In this document: positions 9,520-19,063 of the stretch, one piece after another
Position numbering within the stretch: the first letter of the stretch is position 1
Layout of the letters: each line of letters starts with the position of its first letter
NCBI RefSeq assembly: GCF_000633635.1
Contig: NZ_AYPQ01000002.1
Coordinates: forward strand, 175,643-239,642
Source of the DNA: Enterococcus crotali
GTDB taxonomy: Bacteria > Bacillota > Bacilli > Lactobacillales > Enterococcaceae
Reading direction: 5' to 3'
Length of the DNA: 64,000 bases
The notes under the pieces: generated by a model
Database searches by the model: none
The model's input: only the letters and a program-made list of their open reading frames with translations
Told to the model about the DNA's origin: nothing
Position numbers and translations under genes: made by a program

Positions 9520-10548
9520 TTATTTATTTTCAATGTCAATCAATTCATTTGTCTCAAATGATTTTTTACAAGCTAAAGCAATCTTAGTTGATTGAAGACC
9601 GTCATAAGCTGACACTTCTGGCTGACGTTTTTCCTTGATACAAGCAATAAATTCTTTCGCTTCATTAATAAATGCTTCACGAAATCTTTCTGGAAAATCC
9701 TGTGAGCACGCCCGGACAACACCTTGTTCATTCATTACTGTCACTAGATTTTTCTCTGGTGCCGCTGCCACACGTAACATCCCTTTCGTTCCAATCAATT
9801 CTGTTTCCACATGATAGCCATGGTGACAATTCCTACCTGCGACTAAAATTGCCATGGCTTGATTTTCCAACTGCATCATCGCGGCTCCAGTCTCTAACTC
9901 TCCTACTTCATCTAATTCAGGATAGGCAGCATTTTTCCCAATTGCCCAAACTCTATTAACTTCTTTTTTCATAAACCAACGAACTAAATCGATATCATGG
10001 ATCGACATATCCATGAATATTCCCCCACTGTCACTGGCACCAGCAAATTTGACAAAACTTTCCATGGCAGAACTAGGGTCGATGCTGTAACAACGCATTA
10101 GCGTCAACTCACCTAATGTCCCAGAATCTACTAATTGTTTGGCGTATTGGTAGGAGTCATCATACCGTCGCATAAATCCCAGCATGAAGACTTGATTCGG
10201 ATGATTTTGAATCACTCGCTGCGTTTCTTTTATTTCAGCTAAATCCAATCCGATTGGTTTTTCACTAAAAACATGTTTTCCATTTTCCATCGCTAAGCGA
10301 ATCTGTTCACAATGAAAACCAGAAGGCGAAACAATAAAGACTGCATCAATTGACGGACTTTTTACCATTTCTTCGTATTTTTTATAGGTTTGTTTCACAC
10401 CTAACTCTGTTACTGCATAATCTAGTTCTTCTTGAACAAAACTACAGGCAGCGACTAGTTGACATCCTTGTACATTTTCAGCTAAGTTTTTTGCATGAAC
10501 TTTCCCTAATCGACCTAATCCAACGATTCCTACTTTGATTTTCTCCAT
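9520..10548 (-). CDS. iolG2: Gfo/Idh/MocA oxidoreductase, second inositol dehydrogenase
   Basis: A 342-residue NAD(P)-dependent dehydrogenase with an N-terminal Rossmann fold (GLGRLG, residues 10-15) and the EKP motif with Lys97. The catalytic D-x3-H pair is at Asp180/His184 in the segment GGIFMDMSIHDIDLVRW. In inositol clusters of lactobacilli two such genes, G1 and G2, lie together and differ in preference for myo-, scyllo- or chiro-inositol. It follows iolG1 by 38 bp and has a GGAGG site 6 nt before the ATG. Exact stereochemistry cannot be read from sequence. Confidence 0.87.
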   Translation of the reverse strand: MEKIKVGIVGLGRLGKVHAKNLAENVQGCQLVAACSFVQEELDYAVTELGVKQTYKKYEEMVKSPSIDAVFIVSPSGFHCEQIRLAMENGKHVFSEKPIGLDLAEIKETQRVIQNHPNQVFMLGFMRRYDDSYQYAKQLVDSGTLGELTLMRCYSIDPSSAMESFVKFAGASDSGGIFMDMSIHDIDLVRWFMKKEVNRVWAIGKNAAYPELDEVGELETGAAMMQLENQAMAILVAGRNCHHGYHVETELIGTKGMLRVAAAPEKNLVTVMNEQGVVRACSQDFPERFREAFINEAKEFIACIKEKRQPEVSAYDGLQSTKIALACKKSFETNELIDIENK

Positions 10549-10586
10549 TTTCAGCCTCCCAGTAATTTAGTTATGACATTTCTTTC

Positions 10587-11590
10587 TTATTTATATAGCG
10601 TTGGACAATCAGGCAGTTGAATCAGCGCTCGCTCCCCTGTATCTCTGGCTTGTCCACAAGCATCCATTGTAACTGCAGCAACATAACCGTCCCAAGCAGT
10701 CGGTCCAGTTAAATCGCCAGCTTGAATCGAACGAATCCACAATTCAAATTCATAATCATACGCTTCGATAAAGCGAGTTTGCCAATCTGGCGCGATTTTG
10801 GTATAGTTTTTGCCTTTTGACTTCACATGGGTATACGCTGGATCTTCTAACCCGATTTCACCAGTTTCGCAAACAACCTCACACTTGATATCGTAGCCAA
10901 ATTGACAATTGACAAAGATTTCTAAATCAATATGAATGCCGGATGTTGTTTCTAAAATCAGCATTTGCGGGTCATGTAATTTTTCATGAGTAAAACTCGT
11001 TTGCTTTGGCATGATCATTTGAGCAGAAACATAATCTTCCTGAAGTAACCAGCGTAATGCATCAATTTCGTGGATTCCTGTGTTGATGATTGCCATCGGG
11101 GTATGATAATTTTCGTCTGCTGTCGGATTTCTATGGGCACAATGCAACATCAATGGTTCACCGAACTCTTTCGTTTCGATGGCCTGTTTCAGCTCAATAT
11201 AGCCGCGATCATATCTTCTCATAAAACCAACTTGAACTAATTTCTTCCCTGCAGCCATTTCGGCCTCTACAATTCGTTTGCATCCAGCGCTGTCTGTCGC
11301 TAAAGGTTTTTCACAGAAAACGTATTTGCGGTGCTTGATTGCTTCCAATACATATTTTTCATGCGTTGGATCCCAAGAGGTTACCACTACAATATCAACA
11401 CTTGTAGAAGCAATTAATTCTTCTCCTGTTTCAAAAAAACAGCATCAATTTGATTGGCCAAACGTTGCGCCTGCGCCACATTTATATCCGAAACCGCTGT
11501 AACATAAGCTCCTTGTACTTTTTCATTGATCCGTCTGATATGTTCGATTCCAATTGCGCCTGTTCCGATGACCCCTACTTTTAAATCCAT
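10587..11590 (-). CDS. iolG: myo-inositol 2-dehydrogenase IolG (frameshifted)
   Basis: This protein closely resembles Bacillus subtilis IolG along its length (for example GYDIKCEVV and [13 protein letters not shown]). The frame breaks in a run of seven A on the plus strand (11433-11439); an eighth A restores a 334-residue protein. The start at 11590 is preceded by GGAGG with 7 nt spacing. Lys of EKPLATD is present. The catalytic Asp of B. subtilis IolG (D172 by my recollection) aligns with Asn in [15 protein letters not shown], while His is kept. It oxidises inositol to scyllo-inosose, first step of the pathway. Confidence 0.88.
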
Positions 11591-11730
11591 TGTGTTCCCT
11601 CCATTTTCTATTTTTTCGCAAACCTGTCGAACAAGTTTTGTTACACCCGAAAATGTATTCGCTTTCAATTTCATTCAACTGTTTATCTGCTCTTTTCAAA
11701 AAAAGCAGCTAAACATCACTTTTTAGATTA

Positions 11731-13644
11731 TTAATATTCTTTGGCCGTTTTCAATATCTCTTGGCTACGTTCGTAAGCCGTGTGAACGGCCAAACTTTTC
11801 GAAACCTCTGCTACCCCTACATGCCACCAGCTATCATAGCCATCTGACATCGTTTTTGGCAAAACTTTGATGTCAATCAATGTTGACTTGTCTTGTTTTT
11901 TCGCGTCTTCCAATGCAGCTATAAGTGTTTCTTTAGTATTTGCACGGTAGACTTTAGCACCATAGCCTTCTGCAACTTTGGCATAATCAATTGACATGAT
12001 TTGATCATTGTAGTCTCTGAATTCGCATTTGTAACTATCGCTGCCATTAGCCATTTGTAAATTATTGATACAACCAAACCCTGAATTATCGAATAGCAAG
12101 ATATTGATTTTTTGATGATATTGCAAAGCCGTCACCAACTCTGAGTGAAGCATCAAAAAGCTGCCATCTCCAACCATAGTGTAAACTTCTTGTGACGGGC
12201 TGGCTAATTTCACTCCTAAAGCACCGCCGATTTCATACCCCATACAGGAGTATCCGTATTCTAAATGATACGTATTCGGAACAACTGAATTCCACAATCG
12301 TTGCATATCTCCAGGTAACGAGCCTGCCGCTGCAATAGCGATACTGTCTTTTTCAACGGTGTCATTGATCGTAAGAAAGGCACTTGTTTGAGTAAAGTTT
12401 GTATCTAACGTATCCGCATATTCATTTAAGATATCTTGTGTAAACTGACCTTTGATCTCTGGTGAAAAATTAGTTCTTGAAAATGTCGTCTCACGCAGAC
12501 GTTTTCGTTCGGCTGACCATTCCGTTTTCAAGTGCTGGATCGTGTCACCAAGTGTTGTTTGATACCCGATAAGCATCGGAGTCAGCAGTGTCAAAGTCTC
12601 TTTCGCATCACCAATAAGCTGGAAAGCATCAAATTTATATGCCTGCATTCGATTAACATTGATATTCAAAAATTTTGTTTGCTCATAGTCAAAGGCCGTT
12701 TTAGAAGAGGTCGTAAAATCAGTGTAACGTGTACCGACTCCGATGATTAGGTCAGCTTGCCGAACCGCTTTATTGGCGGCCAGCGTTCCTAAAATACCAG
12801 TCCCTCCTAGGTTATTGTTAAAATCTGCCTCTACCGTTGCTTTCCCAGCAGGCGTTTCAACTAGTGGGATACCACATTGAAAAGATAAGCGCAGTAGTGC
12901 CTCGCGGGCTTCTGAATATTTTGCTCCGCCCCCGACGATTATTACAGGTTTTTTGCTTGCTTTGATTCTTTCGACTGCCCCTTCTAATGCCCGTTGACTC
13001 GGTATTTGTCGATCAACATAATGAACTCTTTTCTTGAAAAATTCTTCATCATAATCATAAGCCTCCGCTTCTGTATCTTGCGCAATGCAAATCGTTGCAG
13101 GTCCACACGTTGCAGGATTTGTCATCACTTCAAATGCTCTAAGCAGGCTGCTCATCAACTGTTCTGGACGTTGAATTCGATCCCAATATTTTGAAACAGA
13201 CTTAAAAGCATCATTTGTCGTTATTGCCGCACTTGTCTCGTGTTCTAATTGTTGCAAGACCGGATCAGGCTGTCGTGTAGCAAAAGTATCTGCCGGCAAT
13301 AGCAACACGGGAATATTATTAGCAAAAGCGGTGGCCGCAGCTGTGATCATATTGGCTGAACCCGGACCTGCTGAAGCAGTCACTGCAAAAATTTTCTGCC
13401 GTAGTTTTTGCCGACTATATGCTATTGCAGCGTGGGTCATCCCTTGTTCATTTTTCCCTTGAAATACTTTTAAATGCCCTGGTTCTTCTTCAAGTGCTTG
13501 GCCAATTCCTAAGACATTTCCATGACCAAACACGGTGAATATCCCTTCAACAAAAGGAAACTCATTTCCATCGATATGAATGTACTGCTGATTTAAAAAT
13601 TTGATCAGCGCTTGGGCTGTGGTCAAGCGAATTCTTTTAACCAT
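11731..13644 (-). CDS. iolD: 3D-(3,5/4)-trihydroxycyclohexane-1,2-dione hydrolase IolD
   Basis: A 637-residue thiamine-diphosphate enzyme with the usual three-domain acetolactate-synthase layout: N-terminal Pyr domain, with the catalytic Glu expected near residues 60-70; central domain around 210-350; C-terminal PP domain with GDGSFLMLHSEL...NNLQ, the ThDP-binding motif at about 490-525. IolD opens the inositol ring to give 5-deoxy-glucuronate. Length equals the family norm. It lies 21 bp after iolC with an AAGGTGGG site. Confidence 0.95.
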   Translation of the reverse strand: MVKRIRLTTAQALIKFLNQQYIHIDGNEFPFVEGIFTVFGHGNVLGIGQALEEEPGHLKVFQGKNEQGMTHAAIAYSRQKLRQKIFAVTASAGPGSANMITAAATAFANNIPVLLLPADTFATRQPDPVLQQLEHETSAAITTNDAFKSVSKYWDRIQRPEQLMSSLLRAFEVMTNPATCGPATICIAQDTEAEAYDYDEEFFKKRVHYVDRQIPSQRALEGAVERIKASKKPVIIVGGGAKYSEAREALLRLSFQCGIPLVETPAGKATVEADFNNNLGGTGILGTLAANKAVRQADLIIGVGTRYTDFTTSSKTAFDYEQTKFLNINVNRMQAYKFDAFQLIGDAKETLTLLTPMLIGYQTTLGDTIQHLKTEWSAERKRLRETTFSRTNFSPEIKGQFTQDILNEYADTLDTNFTQTSAFLTINDTVEKDSIAIAAAGSLPGDMQRLWNSVVPNTYHLEYGYSCMGYEIGGALGVKLASPSQEVYTMVGDGSFLMLHSELVTALQYHQKINILLFDNSGFGCINNLQMANGSDSYKCEFRDYNDQIMSIDYAKVAEGYGAKVYRANTKETLIAALEDAKKQDKSTLIDIKVLPKTMSDGYDSWWHVGVAEVSKSLAVHTAYERSQEILKTAKEY

Positions 13645-13665
13645 TAGTTTCCCACCTTACTTTTT

Positions 13666-14625
13666 TCAAGATCGTTCTGAAATCAATTGCTCTATTTCAC
13701 TTACGGTCGGCATTGCTTCTGAAGAGCTATGCTTACTAACAACAATTGCAGCTGAGGCACTGCCATATTTCAGTGCTGTCTCTATATCTTTTCCTGAGTT
13801 CAATGCATATAAAAATGCGGCTGCATAAGAGTCCCCCGCTCCGAAGGTTTTCAGAACTTTGGTTTTATACGAGCCTGTTTGATAGATTCCGCCGTCTTTT
13901 GTATATGCATACGAACCTTCCACCCCATGTTTAATTACAATCAATTCTGGACGATACTGAAATAAATAATCAATCGTCCGTTGATTGCTTCCACCTTTAC
14001 GTCCTTCCATCTCATCATACTCATCTCTAGTACCGATCACGATATCGGCATTTTCAGCAACAATCGAATAATACACTGCAACTTCTTCTGATGATTGCCA
14101 AGTATACGGCCGATAATCTAATTCAAACGCAACTTTTATTTGATTTTTTCTAGCATAAGAAACTGCTCTTAAAACTGCCTCTCTAGATGGACTTTGCGCC
14201 AGTGCTGTTCCAGAAACTAGTAACAAATCTGTTTGCTTAATATACTCTTCTTCAATTTCCTCAGGCGCCAAGTACAAATCTGCAACTTGATCTCGATACA
14301 TTAAAATACTGCATTCTTCTGGACTTTTGATTTCCGTAAAAGCCAGTCCTGCTTTATGTCCTTTTCGATCGATAAACATCTGACTCGTATCGATTCCAGC
14401 TTCATTCATAAATGCTTCGATAAAGCGACCATGCTGATCGTCAGATATTTTCCCGATAAACCCAACTCTTGCACCTAATTTGGCACTGCCAATGGCGATA
14501 TTCGCAGGAGACCCGCCTACATATTTTTTAAAGGTCATCGTCTCTTCCATCGGTCGATTATACTCAACAGCATTTAAATCGATACACGCTCGACCAAGAG
14601 CGATTATATCAAATTTCTTCGTCAT
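13666..14625 (-). CDS. iolC: 5-dehydro-2-deoxygluconokinase IolC
   Basis: A 319-residue PfkB-family sugar kinase with GGSPANIAIGSAKLG near the N-terminus (substrate site) and TFGAGDSYAAAF near residue 260 (catalytic Asp and anion hole). It phosphorylates 2-deoxy-5-keto-gluconate before aldol cleavage. An in-frame GTG three codons upstream lies inside the ribosome binding site, so I use the ATG at 14625, 8 nt after GGAG. The next enzyme, IolJ aldolase, is not encoded in this window. Confidence 0.94.
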   Translation of the reverse strand: MTKKFDIIALGRACIDLNAVEYNRPMEETMTFKKYVGGSPANIAIGSAKLGARVGFIGKISDDQHGRFIEAFMNEAGIDTSQMFIDRKGHKAGLAFTEIKSPEECSILMYRDQVADLYLAPEEIEEEYIKQTDLLLVSGTALAQSPSREAVLRAVSYARKNQIKVAFELDYRPYTWQSSEEVAVYYSIVAENADIVIGTRDEYDEMEGRKGGSNQRTIDYLFQYRPELIVIKHGVEGSYAYTKDGGIYQTGSYKTKVLKTFGAGDSYAAAFLYALNSGKDIETALKYGSASAAIVVSKHSSSEAMPTVSEIEQLISERS

Positions 14626-14639
14626 CTCTGCCACTCCTT

Positions 14640-15458
14640 CTATTCTCTAGTTAAAATCCATTCATGATCTGGATCATTATGAAACTGCCATTTTCTCGTA
14701 GGTCCAGCCATTACATTTAAATAATAAGAATCATAGCCATCTGGAACCCCCACTGGATGGTAGCCTTTTGGCACAACGACTACATCACCATTTTCAACAG
14801 TCATCGTTTCATCAAGCAAACGATCATCTGTATAAACCCGCTGGAAAACAAATCCCTGTCTAGGATTTAGTTCATGATAATAGGTTTCTTCTAATTTAGA
14901 TTCCATTGGCAAATTATCTTGATCATGCTTATGCGGCGGATAGCTTGACCAATTACCACCGTCGGTAAATACTTCAACAACTAGCAAACGCTCAGCATAC
15001 GGGCTAGTATCCGGTAAAATATTATGCACTAAACGTTTGTTTTGATACTGTCCGCGTTGTTCAATCGTGTTGTCTGACGCTTTGATCAATACGGTAGGAT
15101 TGTTTTTTTCAGAAGGGGCATAACAAAGGACTATACTCGCTTTAGAATTCGCTGTAATTTCAAATGAGTGTTCTCTAGAAATATAAACACTGTCCGTTGG
15201 TATTTTTTCAAAGACACTTTCACGTGCCCCGATTTCATTAAAGGTCTGTTCTCCATCTGTTACTGTTATTTGCCCTGTCAACGCAACAATACAGACCTCC
15301 TTTGTCCCTAAACTTTCCCGATAGGTACTGCCGACAGTCATCTCAAGCACCTTCAGCTCAATATATTGCAAAGCTGTATTTTTTTTATGGATATACTGAA
15401 GCAGTGTGGTTCCTTCATTCAACATTCTTGGAACAGGCTTATAGTTCAAATGTGCCAT
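14640..15458 (-). CDS. iolB: 5-deoxy-glucuronate isomerase IolB
   Basis: A 272-residue bicupin protein of the IolB family. The C-terminal cupin has the metal-site segment YPPHKHDQDNLP and later GYHPVGVPDGYDSYYLN, both typical of IolB. It converts 5-deoxy-glucuronate to 2-deoxy-5-keto-gluconate. It lies 19 bp after the corrected iolA stop and 14 bp before iolC, with an AAGGAA site. Confidence 0.95.
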   Translation of the reverse strand: MAHLNYKPVPRMLNEGTTLLQYIHKKNTALQYIELKVLEMTVGSTYRESLGTKEVCIVALTGQITVTDGEQTFNEIGARESVFEKIPTDSVYISREHSFEITANSKASIVLCYAPSEKNNPTVLIKASDNTIEQRGQYQNKRLVHNILPDTSPYAERLLVVEVFTDGGNWSSYPPHKHDQDNLPMESKLEETYYHELNPRQGFVFQRVYTDDRLLDETMTVENGDVVVVPKGYHPVGVPDGYDSYYLNVMAGPTRKWQFHNDPDHEWILTRE

Positions 15459-15477
15459 GTGTATTCCTTCTTTCCAG

Positions 15478-16937
15478 TTAGATAGTCGCTTTAGGATAAC
15501 GAGCTGTAACTACTTTTTTACGGGTATAAAATTCTACACTATCTTTTCCATTTGCATGAAGGGTGCCATAGAAAGAAGATTTCCACCCAGAAAATGGGAA
15601 AATGCCATCGGCGCTGGTACTCCTAAGTTGATTCCAAGCATCCCTGCATCGATATGTTCTCTAAAGTACCGAATTGCAGAGGCATTATTGGTAAATAAAC
15701 AAGCTCCATTTGCAAACTCAGACTGATTTGCGGTCGCAATTGCTTCTTTTAGATTTTTCACTCGAATAATCGATAATACCGGAGCAAAAATCTCATCTCG
15801 CCAAATCGTCATATCTGTCGTCACACCATCAAAAATCGTCGCTCCTACAAAATAACCATTGTCTGGAATATTTTTTCTACCGTCTACAATGAGCTTCGCG
15901 CCTTCTGCAAGGCCTTTTTCAATATAGTCAAAGGTTCTTTTTTGATTCTCTTCTCGAATAACCGGACCTAAGAAGACACCATCATCCAACCCATTCCCTA
16001 CTTTGATTCCTGCTGATTTTTCCTGTAATTTATCAATAAATTCGTCTGCCACCTCATCCTCAACGGTTACAACCGCACAGGCCATACAGCGTTCGCCAGC
16101 AGAACCAAATGTTGCCGATACAATATTGGTCACAGTATCATCTAAATCTGCATCTTTTAAAACAATTGAGTGATTTTTAGCGCCAGTGAGTGCTTGTACT
16201 CGTTTTAAATATTTGCTCCCTTGAGTATAGACATATTTTCCAACTGGCTCTGACCCAACAAAGGAAATCGCTTTCACTTCTGGGTGTTCTAAAATCCCAT
16301 TAACTACGTCATGTGCTCCGTAGACAATATTAAACACTCCAGCTGGCAAACCGGCTTCTGTAAACAATTCTACCAATCGCTCTGTTAACAAAGGTGTTCT
16401 TTCTGATGGTTTCAAGATAAATGTATTTCCACAAGAAATCGCCATCGGAAACATCCAACATGGAACCATCATTGGAAAATTAAATGGTGTGATTCCTGCC
16501 ACAACACCAATTGGATAACGATAATTAGCTACCTCTACATCTGTGGCAATCGACGCTAAAGAATCCCCCATCATCAAGGTCGGTGTCCCTGCTGCGAATT
16601 CTACATTTTCAATTCCGCGTTGCACTTCTCCTAACGCTTCACTAAGATTTTTCCCATTTTCTAGAGTGATCAATTTAGCTAGTTCCTCTTTATGTCTAAT
16701 CAATAATTGTTGATAGTTAAATAGAATTCTCGCACGCCGCGGTACTGCTACTTCCTTCCATGTTTCAAAAGTTTCTGCCGCACTCTTGACTGCCTCCTCT
16801 AAATCTCCTTTTGTAGACAAGGGAACCTCACACAATAGTTCTTTCGTAGCTGGATTATACACTTTTTCATATGACTGAGTATGACTCTCTACCCATTTTC
16901 CTCCAATATAATTTTTTAATCTCCGTACCTCTGCCAT
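15478..16937 (-). CDS. iolA: (methyl)malonate-semialdehyde dehydrogenase IolA (frameshifted near the C-terminus)
   Basis: An aldehyde dehydrogenase family protein with catalytic Cys in [11 protein letters not shown] (about residue 283-284 region) and the MMSDH start [15 protein letters not shown]. The frame breaks at an AAAA run (15599-15602). With one more A the C-terminus becomes [19 protein letters not shown] and the protein is 486 residues, ending at 15478. IolA turns malonate semialdehyde into acetyl-CoA and CO2. It is first gene of the iol operon, with GGAGG 8 nt before the ATG. Confidence 0.9.
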
Positions 16938-17008
16938 CTATACATCCTCCTTGTTATCTATTTAAAAATCAACACGATGGTAATATCTTGATAATGTTTG
17001 GTTAACTT

Positions 17009-17168
17009 TTGATTACATTGTACAATTACAATTTTAGATAGTCAACCTATTTCTGATAAAAAATCATGTTTTTTTGATCACTTCTTGATTACTTCCTTAT
17101 TCCTCAAAAAAACATACGATGATTTATGGCTCACTAGTAAAGAAAAATGGTTACATGTTGATTACATT
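17009..17168 (+). repeat. direct repeats TTGATTACATT, candidate IolR operators
   Basis: Exact copies of TTGATTACATT stand at 17009-17019 (over the iol start region) and 17158-17168 (over the iolR -35). A shorter copy TTGATTACTT stands at 17085-17094, and GGTTACATG lies just before the last copy. DeoR-family repressors commonly bind direct repeats. The position over both divergent promoters suggests IolR represses iol and itself. Confidence 0.55.
17017..17045 (-). promoter_or_regulatory. iol operon promoter
   Basis: On the minus strand TTGACT (17040-17045), a 17-bp spacer and TACAAT (17017-17022). A TTGATTACATT repeat (17009-17019) overlaps the start site, which fits repression by the divergently encoded IolR. 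Confidence 0.7.
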
Positions 17169-17186
17169 TAGGCCATATGTTATAGT
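17158..17186 (+). promoter_or_regulatory. iolR promoter
   Basis: TTGATT (17158-17163), a 17-bp spacer and TATAGT (17181-17186), 35 bp before the iolR ATG. The -35 is part of a candidate IolR repeat, so autoregulation is likely. Confidence 0.68.
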
Positions 17187-17221
17187 GACTTTAATAACAC
17201 AAAGTGGAAAGGTTAACGCAT

Positions 17222-17977
17222 ATGAAATTACAACGCATTCAGCAAATTGAAAACCACATACAACAACAAGGAAGTATTTCTCTTGATGAGCTTTGCCGCG
17301 TTTTCAATGTTTCTAAAAACACCATTCGTCGCGATATTAATGTGCTAGAAAAAAGAGGAACGTTGAAAAAGGTTTATGGTGGTGTCGTCTACGTAGAGAA
17401 TAATCTGGTTTCTTTTGAAAATCGAAACATTCACAACCAAAAGGAAAAGGAAGCCATCGGAGCACGTGCTGCTCTACTCATCGAAGAAAATGACTTGATT
17501 TATATCGACTCAGGCACAACAACTAGCCAAATATTGAACACTGTCGACCCAGAGCTTCCCTTTACTTTATTGACAAACAATCTTGATATCATCAACTTAG
17601 CCGCAGAAATGAAAAATGTTCAACTCATTCTTATTGGAAATAGCTATAAAAGAAAAACGCGTTCTTTTGTCGGGATCGAAGATGAAGCAGTCGTAACAAG
17701 ATATAATATAAATAAAGCATTCATGGCCGCTACCGGCGTATCGATCACAAGTGGATTAACAAACTCAGATTTAATGGAATACCGCATAAAAAAAATGATC
17801 GTCCAAAGAGCCAAGGACATTTACTTACTGGCTGATAGCTCAAAATTCGATCATTCTACTTTGCTTACTTATTCACCTCTAGAAAGTATCAAGGGAATCG
17901 TTACAACAAGAGAACTTCCACAAACGTATGTAGATTTTTGTGACTTACATGCCATTGAGCTTCTATATAGCAATTAG
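17222..17977 (+). CDS. iolR: DeoR-family repressor IolR
   Basis: A 251-residue DeoR-family regulator. It has an N-terminal helix-turn-helix (about residues 1-57, with NVSKNTIRRDINVLEKRGTL) and a C-terminal sugar-phosphate-binding domain (DSGTTTSQIL near residue 98). In B. subtilis the effector of IolR is 2-deoxy-5-keto-gluconate 6-phosphate. A GTG six codons upstream is in frame, but GGAAAGG precedes the ATG at 17222, which I use. It is divergent from iolA and followed 24 bp later by the decarboxylase gene. Confidence 0.9.
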   Translation: MKLQRIQQIENHIQQQGSISLDELCRVFNVSKNTIRRDINVLEKRGTLKKVYGGVVYVENNLVSFENRNIHNQKEKEAIGARAALLIEENDLIYIDSGTTTSQILNTVDPELPFTLLTNNLDIINLAAEMKNVQLILIGNSYKRKTRSFVGIEDEAVVTRYNINKAFMAATGVSITSGLTNSDLMEYRIKKMIVQRAKDIYLLADSSKFDHSTLLTYSPLESIKGIVTTRELPQTYVDFCDLHAIELLYSN

Positions 17978-18001
17978 CAACATAAAAAAGGAGAGATCTA
18001 T

Positions 18002-18394
18002 TTGCCACTACTAAAATTTGATATGATCGAAGGCCGCAGTAAAGAAGAAATACAGGTGATTCTTGATGTCGCTCATTCTGTAGTTTTAGAGTCTTTTAAA
18101 GTCCCTGCAGGTGATAGATATCAAATCGTCACTCAGCACAAACCGTTTGAAATGATTATGGAAGATACTGGTCTAGGCTTTCAACGCGAGCCTGAAAAAA
18201 TGATTTCACTGACTGTCATCAGCCGTGAACGACCTACAGAACAAAAGAAACTATTTTATCGCTTGCTTGCTGAACAATTAGAAGAATTTTGCACTATTGC
18301 TCCTGAAAATTTGCTCGTTTCATTTGTCATCAATAATGATTCGGATTGGAGTTTCGGGTTTGGAAGAGCACAATTTTTAACAGGAGAACTTTGA
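18002..18394 (+). CDS. iolK: malonate semialdehyde decarboxylase, tautomerase superfamily
   Basis: A 130-codon protein with a TTG start (GGAGAG site at about 17990-17996). After Met removal it begins with Pro1, the tautomerase catalytic base. It resembles the Pseudomonas malonate semialdehyde decarboxylase (129 residues): PLLKFD, IEGR, Asp37, EDTGLG, the Arg-x-Arg pair (Arg74/Arg76 here) and WSFG.GRAQFLTG are all kept. The enzyme yields acetaldehyde and CO2. It shares a transcript with iolR, and lactobacillar iol operons include an iolK gene of this type. It offers a second fate for the product that IolA oxidises. Confidence 0.85.
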   Translation: MPLLKFDMIEGRSKEEIQVILDVAHSVVLESFKVPAGDRYQIVTQHKPFEMIMEDTGLGFQREPEKMISLTVISRERPTEQKKLFYRLLAEQLEEFCTIAPENLLVSFVINNDSDWSFGFGRAQFLTGEL

Positions 18395-18399
18395 ACCTA

Positions 18400-18506
18400 A
18401 AGAGGTTAGTCGGGAAGCGTTTATCACTGAAAAGTTACTTCTGCTCCCACTGTTTATTCGTATTTAAAGCTCGGAACAAAACTAGTTTTTAGTTTTGTTC
18501 CGAGCT
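18400..18506 (+). repeat. short copy A of a dispersed intergenic repeat
   Basis: It opens AAAGAGGTTAG, contains CTTCTGCTCCCACTGTTTATTCG at 18438-18460 as the conserved block, and closes in a hairpin built of GGAACAAAACTA and its complement. The same blocks occur at 54870-55047 and, inverted, at 26699-27030. This copy lacks the long internal arms of the others. Confidence 0.65.
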
Positions 18507-18510
18507 TTTT
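18468..18510 (+). terminator. bidirectional terminator
   Basis: A 17-bp perfect stem AGCTCGGAACAAAACTA / TAGTTTTGTTCCGAGCT with a 5-nt loop, then TTTTTATAA. It ends iolR-iolK and, in the other direction, lies just beyond the DUF2812 gene. Confidence 0.85.
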
Positions 18511-19063
18511 ATAATTGTTCTTCTTTTTTGATGATTTGATTAAGTTTCCAAAAATTTCTTATTTGAGTGCCTACCAAGACCGCCATGATCACTCCATATA
18601 TTGCTAGTAAAACTAAAAAAATAGGACTTCGCTCTTCATTTCTAGATAACAACATCGGAATCAAATAAAATACTGGAAATAGCGCAACAAAGGCAATCGA
18701 GCCTTGAAACTTTACGACCTTTTTCGCCATTTCTGCACGAGATGGCGCATCATTAAAAATCATATTCTCTTCCACTACTTCAGATTTCATTTTCCTAAAA
18801 TAATACCAGTTACCAAACCTATAAAAATATTCCCAGCCACAATCTTCAAATAACTGTAAATATTCTTCAATATCATTAACATCTTGCTTAAAATCTAATT
18901 GATATACATACTCTTCGGGCTCACATTTTTCAAAGAAATAGGTCGGAATGGGCAATTTAAGATCCACCATTTTCCAGCCTTGTTTATGTTGCTCTTGTAA
19001 AAATTTTTCTTCCTCTAAATAATCCGCCAATTCAAAACGTCTTCTTATTTTTTTAGTCTCCAT
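18509..19063 (-). CDS. DUF2812 domain membrane protein
   Basis: A 184-residue protein. The N-terminal half (about 1-105) matches the DUF2812 pattern: FELADYLEEEKFLQEQHKQGW, then FFEKCEPEEYVYQLDF and WEYFYRFGNWYYFRK. Two membrane segments follow at about 118-140 and 148-167. These proteins are usually encoded right after a PadR regulator, as here (11-bp overlap), and are thought to act with it; no biochemical role is known to me. Probably involved in an envelope or peptide stress response, but that is guesswork. Confidence 0.75.
   Translation of the reverse strand: METKKIRRRFELADYLEEEKFLQEQHKQGWKMVDLKLPIPTYFFEKCEPEEYVYQLDFKQDVNDIEEYLQLFEDCGWEYFYRFGNWYYFRKMKSEVVEENMIFNDAPSRAEMAKKVVKFQGSIAFVALFPVFYLIPMLLSRNEERSPIFLVLLAIYGVIMAVLVGTQIRNFWKLNQIIKKEEQL

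Noticed and set aside
18002-18394. 4-oxalocrotonate tautomerase-type annotation for the iolR-linked gene
   Set aside because: Such tautomerases are about 60-80 residues. Length, Asp37 and the Arg pair fit malonate semialdehyde decarboxylase much better.
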